From Sphingomonadales bacterium (lineage in GTDB: Bacteria > Pseudomonadota > Alphaproteobacteria > Sphingomonadales > Sphingomonadaceae): a stretch of 8,512 nucleotides of DNA. The translations under genes and the position numbers were made by a program. The stretch is from assembly GCA_004292705.1 (NCBI GenBank), contig RDXA01000156.1, positions 1-8,512 on the forward strand. Direction: 5' to 3'. The stretch's first letter is position 1, and every line of letters starts with the position of its first letter. Below the pieces are notes generated by a model. The model saw only the letters and a list, made by a program, of their open reading frames with translations. It ran no database searches and was not told the origin of the DNA. Shown one piece after another: positions 5,912-8,512 of the stretch.

Positions 5912-6756
5912 GGGAAGGCGTAGGCCTTGGCATAGTTCTGCTGCGGCCAACGGCCCGGGGACCTCGGACGCAAGCCGCGCTCGCGCAGGATGGCGTTGAA
6001 GATGCGCGCATCGCTTTCGCGGTAGCTCCACTCGCTGCGCCAAGTGATGGACAGCGAGACCGACGGGGCAGGGCCGTTCTTGACGAAATGCGGGGCCATG
6101 ACGGGGACGAACAGCGCTTCGCCCGGCGACAGGGCAAATTCTGTGCCGTGGTCAAGGAAGCTGTCATCCCACTTCAACTCGCGCGGGCCGCCCGAATGGT
6201 AGGTCTCGTGCGCCTCATCGGGCACGAAGCGGGTGTCGCCTGCCGGAAACTGGGTCATGACCTTGGTGCCCCGGATCTGGAGCAGGATGTTGTGCTCCGG
6301 ATCGAAGTGATACGGTGTGACCGAGTTCGGCGAGCTGACGAAGATGAACCCTTGCGGCGTCAGCATCGCGCCGGTTGCGGCTTCGATTTCGGGGCGGATT
6401 TCTTCAAGCAGACCGAGCAGCAACGCCTCGTAGGCGGGCACCTGTTCGATGTTCTTGAGCACTGCCCAGCTTTCCGCCTCGGCGACCCGGCGGATCGTCT
6501 CGGCGATTGTCAGGCCGTTCGAGCCCGGCTTGCCGTCAACCCCAATCGGCAGATCGCCGCGGTTGTATTCGACGCTGGTCAGCGGCAGGCCCTCGGCGAG
6601 CTGCGCCAGCGCCTCGATCTCCAGCAGCGGGTGGCTGGTCAGGCCGTGCGAAAGGATGTGCGGGATTTCCGGGTAATGCGCGGCAAAGCGCGCCCGGGCT
6701 GTGCTATCGAACACGGTTGCCGCAAGGGCATCGGTGAAATGGGCAGGAGCGTTCAT
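5908..6756 (-). CDS. Cupin-like / JmjC-type Fe(II) oxygenase (cupin_8 family)
   Basis: This 282-residue protein resembles bacterial cupin_8/JmjC-domain proteins, which usually are Fe(II)- and 2-oxoglutarate-dependent oxygenases. The metal triad is visible as YHFDPEHN (H150, D152) and APHFVKNG (H223), about 70 residues apart as expected. LLQIRGTKVMTQFP and SPGEALFVPVMAPHF are the usual strands around the metal centre, where GEALFVP precedes the distal His. K165 in RGTKV is a candidate 2-oxoglutarate contact. The N-terminal 100 residues are helical, without a recognised domain. The start at 6756 shares one base with the upstream stop (TGATG), so translation is likely coupled; a longer frame to 6882 lies inside the upstream gene. 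Family members hydroxylate proteins, peptides or small molecules, so the substrate is open. The neighbouring acyltransferase and thioesterase suggest an acylated substrate. Confidence 0.85.
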   Translation of the reverse strand: MNAPAHFTDALAATVFDSTARARFAAHYPEIPHILSHGLTSHPLLEIEALAQLAEGLPLTSVEYNRGDLPIGVDGKPGSNGLTIAETIRRVAEAESWAVLKNIEQVPAYEALLLGLLEEIRPEIEAATGAMLTPQGFIFVSSPNSVTPYHFDPEHNILLQIRGTKVMTQFPAGDTRFVPDEAHETYHSGGPRELKWDDSFLDHGTEFALSPGEALFVPVMAPHFVKNGPAPSVSLSITWRSEWSYRESDARIFNAILRERGLRPRSPGRWPQQNYAKAYAFP

Positions 6757-7934
6757 CAGGTGCTGGTCCCTTGGTTTTTTCGGGGGCGGGTTTCCCAAGC
6801 CATCAGAAGGCGGAACAGGTTGCGCCGGAGCGGCCCGCCGATGGCGATATTGCGACTGATCATGCGGCGCTTGTCCCGCCACAGGCGTTCGATCATCGGG
6901 TGGCCTTCGACTGCACAGCTATCGGCCCATTGCACATCATCGCGTTCGAGCAGCGCGAGGTTTTCCAGTTGCAGCAGCATCCCCGGCGAAAAGCGGGCAT
7001 AGGCCTCGTCGAAGGCAGTCTTGAAACTGTAGGCGCCGGGCGGGGTGATGAAGTTCGCCAGCATCGCAATGGCGCGGCCATCGAGCCGAAGTGCGAGCCG
7101 TTCCAGCCGTCCTGCCGCTGCCGCACCCGCCAGCGATTGTTCGAACAGGGTGCGGGTATCGGGCGCGCTGGCGAGGGCAGAGCCTGCCTCGCCTTTCCAT
7201 CCGGCGGCTTCCAGAGCAAGAAACTCGGCGGTCCATTCTGCCAGACCTTCCGCGCCTTCAAGCCTTTCGAAGGCGAGTGCACCCTCCTCGGCCAGACGGT
7301 TGTGCTGGCGGCGCAATTCCTTGCGCTTCTTGGCGCTCATTGCCGTTTCGAGATAGGCCGCCGCACTGGTTTCGCCCGTGAGTAGCGCGCGGTTTTCCTC
7401 GCCGACCGTATATTGGACGCGCGGGTAGCGGGCCAACACGCGTTCGAGCGCGGCATTCGCGGGGCCCTCCGCCGGTATCAATGGCAAGTGCAGGAACAAC
7501 GCGCGGCGCGCACGTCGGTCAAAATGGGCGAGCATGTCGCGCCAGAAGGCCTCCTCGTGCCCCGCAGCGATCAGCGGGACGCCGCAGAAGGCATTGGCGT
7601 GCAACCATCCGGTCGCATGGGTGACAATATGGCTGTAATATTCGGCGCTTCGCACCACCGGCAGCAGCGCTGCGAGCCGACCCTGATAGAACCAGGCTTT
7701 GGTTACGACCCTGTCGGCTTCGCCCCATTGCCGGAGCGAGGGAAGCAGGAACCACGGCTCGAAGAAAGGATTGGGCTCGCACGCGGAGTCCACAAGGCGC
7801 TTCCACGCGGCAAGGAAAGCGGGCTCGACCAGCTCCTCGGACGACAGCAGCCGCAACTGGCCATACGGCAAAGCTGCGGGGGGGTAGCTGCCACCCGCGC
7901 TGGTGCGAAAACTGTCCGCACGTGCCATGTCCAT
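6756..7934 (-). CDS. GNAT-fold acyltransferase, CelD/BioF2-like (Acetyltransf_6)
   Basis: This 392-residue protein matches the large GNAT/FemAB-like group annotated as CelD or BioF2-like acetyltransferases. Two related halves are expected. The N-terminal half has NPFFEPWFLLPSLRQW (about 55-70). The C-terminal half carries the typical AKKRKELRRQHNRLAEEG (201-218), EFLALEAAGWKG (237-248), LALRLDGRAIAMLANFI (280-296) and YSFKTAFDEAYARFSPGML (302-320), ending in DSCAVEGHPMIERLWRDKRR (338-357). Members transfer an acyl or aminoacyl group onto amino or other acceptors, often in envelope or exopolysaccharide work; this donor and acceptor are unknown. There is no signal peptide. The ATG at 7934 was chosen, with AAGGA 14 nt upstream (rather far); the ATG at 7928 is an alternative, and the in-frame TTG at 7995-7997 directly follows a stop and is unlikely. 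It is the first gene of the operon and its stop overlaps the next start. Confidence 0.85.
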   Translation of the reverse strand: MDMARADSFRTSAGGSYPPAALPYGQLRLLSSEELVEPAFLAAWKRLVDSACEPNPFFEPWFLLPSLRQWGEADRVVTKAWFYQGRLAALLPVVRSAEYYSHIVTHATGWLHANAFCGVPLIAAGHEEAFWRDMLAHFDRRARRALFLHLPLIPAEGPANAALERVLARYPRVQYTVGEENRALLTGETSAAAYLETAMSAKKRKELRRQHNRLAEEGALAFERLEGAEGLAEWTAEFLALEAAGWKGEAGSALASAPDTRTLFEQSLAGAAAAGRLERLALRLDGRAIAMLANFITPPGAYSFKTAFDEAYARFSPGMLLQLENLALLERDDVQWADSCAVEGHPMIERLWRDKRRMISRNIAIGGPLRRNLFRLLMAWETRPRKNQGTST

Positions 7935-8060
7935 TGCGGTCGATCCCGTCCTTGCGCCGCCCTCGGCGCTGTTCGGGCTGGTACTGCCACACAGCAATTA
8001 AGAAAGCCTCAGCGCTTGGAAATGCTGTCCGATCCGGGGACACCGGCGCAGGCCAAGCTA

Positions 8061-8088
8061 AACCCCGCCGGAATTGCTCTCGGCGGGG
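8061..8088 (-). terminator. Rho-independent-like terminator after hppA
   Basis: Read on the minus strand, CCCCGCCG (8088-8081) pairs perfectly with CGGCGGGG (8070-8063) around a 10-nt loop, then TTTAGCTT follows. It lies 85 nt beyond the hppA stop. This is the most convincing terminator in the window, though the T-tract is interrupted. Confidence 0.65.
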
Positions 8089-8101
8089 ATGAGTCTTTGC
8101 G

Positions 8102-8159
8102 GCCCTACTGCTTCGCTACCTGAGGCGTTCTTGTAGCCCTACCGCTTCGCTACTTGAGG
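8102..8159. repeat. Two 24-nt direct repeats in the hppA 3' untranslated region
   Basis: Positions 8102-8125 and 8136-8159 match at 22 of 24 bases, with a period of 34 nt. Both contain GCTTCGCTAC and end in TGAGG. The second copy can fold: GCCCT at 8136-8140 pairs with AGGGC at 8157-8161. An inner TACCG/CGCTA stem with one mismatch also forms. The pair lies between the hppA stop and its terminator, so it would be part of the hppA mRNA. Confidence 0.6.
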
Positions 8160-8172
8160 GCCGGTGGCTAGA

Positions 8173-8512
8173 TCAGGCGGCACCATGCGCCAGCGCGGCC
8201 AGCAGCAGCAGCGCGACGATGTTGGTGATCTTGATCATCGGGTTCACGGCAGGCCCGGCGGTGTCCTTGTAGGGGTCGCCGACCGTGTCGCCCGTCACCG
8301 CGGCCTTGTGGGCTTCGGAACCCTTGCCGCCGTGATTGCCGTCCTCGATATATTTCTTGGCATTGTCCCACGCCCCGCCGCCTGCGGTCATCGACAGGGC
8401 CACAAACAGCCCGCTGACAATCACGCCCAGCAGCAGCGCGCCAAGCGCCGCAAAGCCGTTGTCCTGCCCCGCGATCGCAGTGATCACGAAATAGACCACC
8501 ACCGGCGCCAGC
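8173..8512 (-). CDS. hppA: Membrane-bound proton-translocating pyrophosphatase HppA, C-terminal part (partial)
   Basis: This is the last 112 or so residues of a membrane-integral pyrophosphatase, which couples PPi hydrolysis to ion pumping across the inner membrane. The gene starts beyond the right edge and is open to position 8511. Visible are a transmembrane stretch (VVVYFVITAIAG), a second one (GALLLGVIVSGLFVALSM), then the conserved cytoplasmic loop with GGGAWDNAKKYIEDG and HKAAVTGDTVGDPYKDTAG. The Asp and Lys residues of this loop are part of the Mg-PPi active site in known structures. The final helix is NPMIKITNIVALLLLAAL, followed by the stop at 8173. The match is very strong. Whether the pump is K+-independent or K+-dependent, and whether it moves H+ or Na+, is decided by residues outside the window. 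A terminator-like hairpin follows at 8061-8088. Confidence 0.95.
   Translation of the reverse strand, partial: LAPVVVYFVITAIAGQDNGFAALGALLLGVIVSGLFVALSMTAGGGAWDNAKKYIEDGNHGGKGSEAHKAAVTGDTVGDPYKDTAGPAVNPMIKITNIVALLLLAALAHGAA

Noticed and set aside
4961..6087. Plus-strand open frame (to 5923) over tesB
   Set aside because: It is antisense to catalytic TesB motifs and overlaps the hairpin-rich intergenic stretch. The composition is shadow-like.
6088..7385. Plus-strand open frames over the cupin_8 and acyltransferase genes
   Set aside because: The minus-strand frames have family motifs and overlapping stop/start junctions. The plus frames have neither.
7935..8060. Promoter for the three-gene operon
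   Set aside because: A TTTCCA and a CTTAAT-like hexamer are present, but the spacer is only 14 nt. I could not support a specific site.
1..8512. CRISPR array, tRNA, rRNA, insertion sequence, integrase or phage genes
   Set aside because: No regularly spaced repeat array, no cloverleaf-like or rRNA sequence, and no transposase or integrase motif was seen. The only direct repeats are two short pairs.

Overview
The window is about 64% GC (estimated by eye) and gene-dense. It looks like ordinary chromosome from an alphaproteobacterium, most likely a sphingomonad (Erythrobacteraceae or Sphingomonadaceae). This assignment rests on gene content and protein style, not on any marker gene: a UvrC tail, a membrane pyrophosphatase, a lignostilbene-dioxygenase-type carotenoid oxygenase, a tandem universal stress protein next to an FnrL/FixK-type box, and a CelD/BioF2-like acetyltransferase. 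I see no mobile element, CRISPR array, tRNA or rRNA.

Layout. (1) Positions 1-1172, plus strand: the end of uvrC, followed after 10 nt by an unrecognised protein with two predicted membrane segments. (2) Positions 1173-1220: a long GC-rich hairpin between convergent genes. (3) Positions 1223-2128, minus strand: an exported OmpA-family protein with an unidentified N-terminal beta-rich domain. (4) Positions 2129-2419: the longest gene-free stretch (291 nt), with small palindromes only. (5) Positions 2420-3916, minus strand: a carotenoid oxygenase with all four iron-binding histidines. (6) Positions 3917-4063: a divergent promoter region with a near-perfect FNR/FixK box. (7) Positions 4064-4879, plus strand: a two-domain universal stress protein. 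(8) Positions 4880-4987: a GC-rich stretch packed with hairpins between convergent genes. (9) Positions 4988-7934, minus strand: a tightly overlapping three-gene operon, transcribed in the order GNAT/BioF2-like acyltransferase, JmjC/cupin_8-like Fe(II) oxygenase, TesB thioesterase. (10) Positions 7935-8172: an intergenic region with the hppA terminator and a pair of near-identical 24-nt direct repeats. (11) Positions 8173-8512, minus strand: the C-terminal end of a membrane proton-pumping pyrophosphatase.

How the genes may work together. The FNR/FixK box sits where a class II activator would drive the stress protein gene, so that gene is probably induced at low oxygen. The same box could also affect the divergent O2-using cleavage oxygenase. 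The three-gene operon has stop/start overlaps of 1 and 4 nt, so its products are probably made together. An acyltransferase, an oxygenase and an acyl-CoA thioesterase suggest modification of an acylated metabolite, lipid or peptide, but the substrate cannot be read from the sequence. The other genes are housekeeping or envelope genes with no obvious link to one another.
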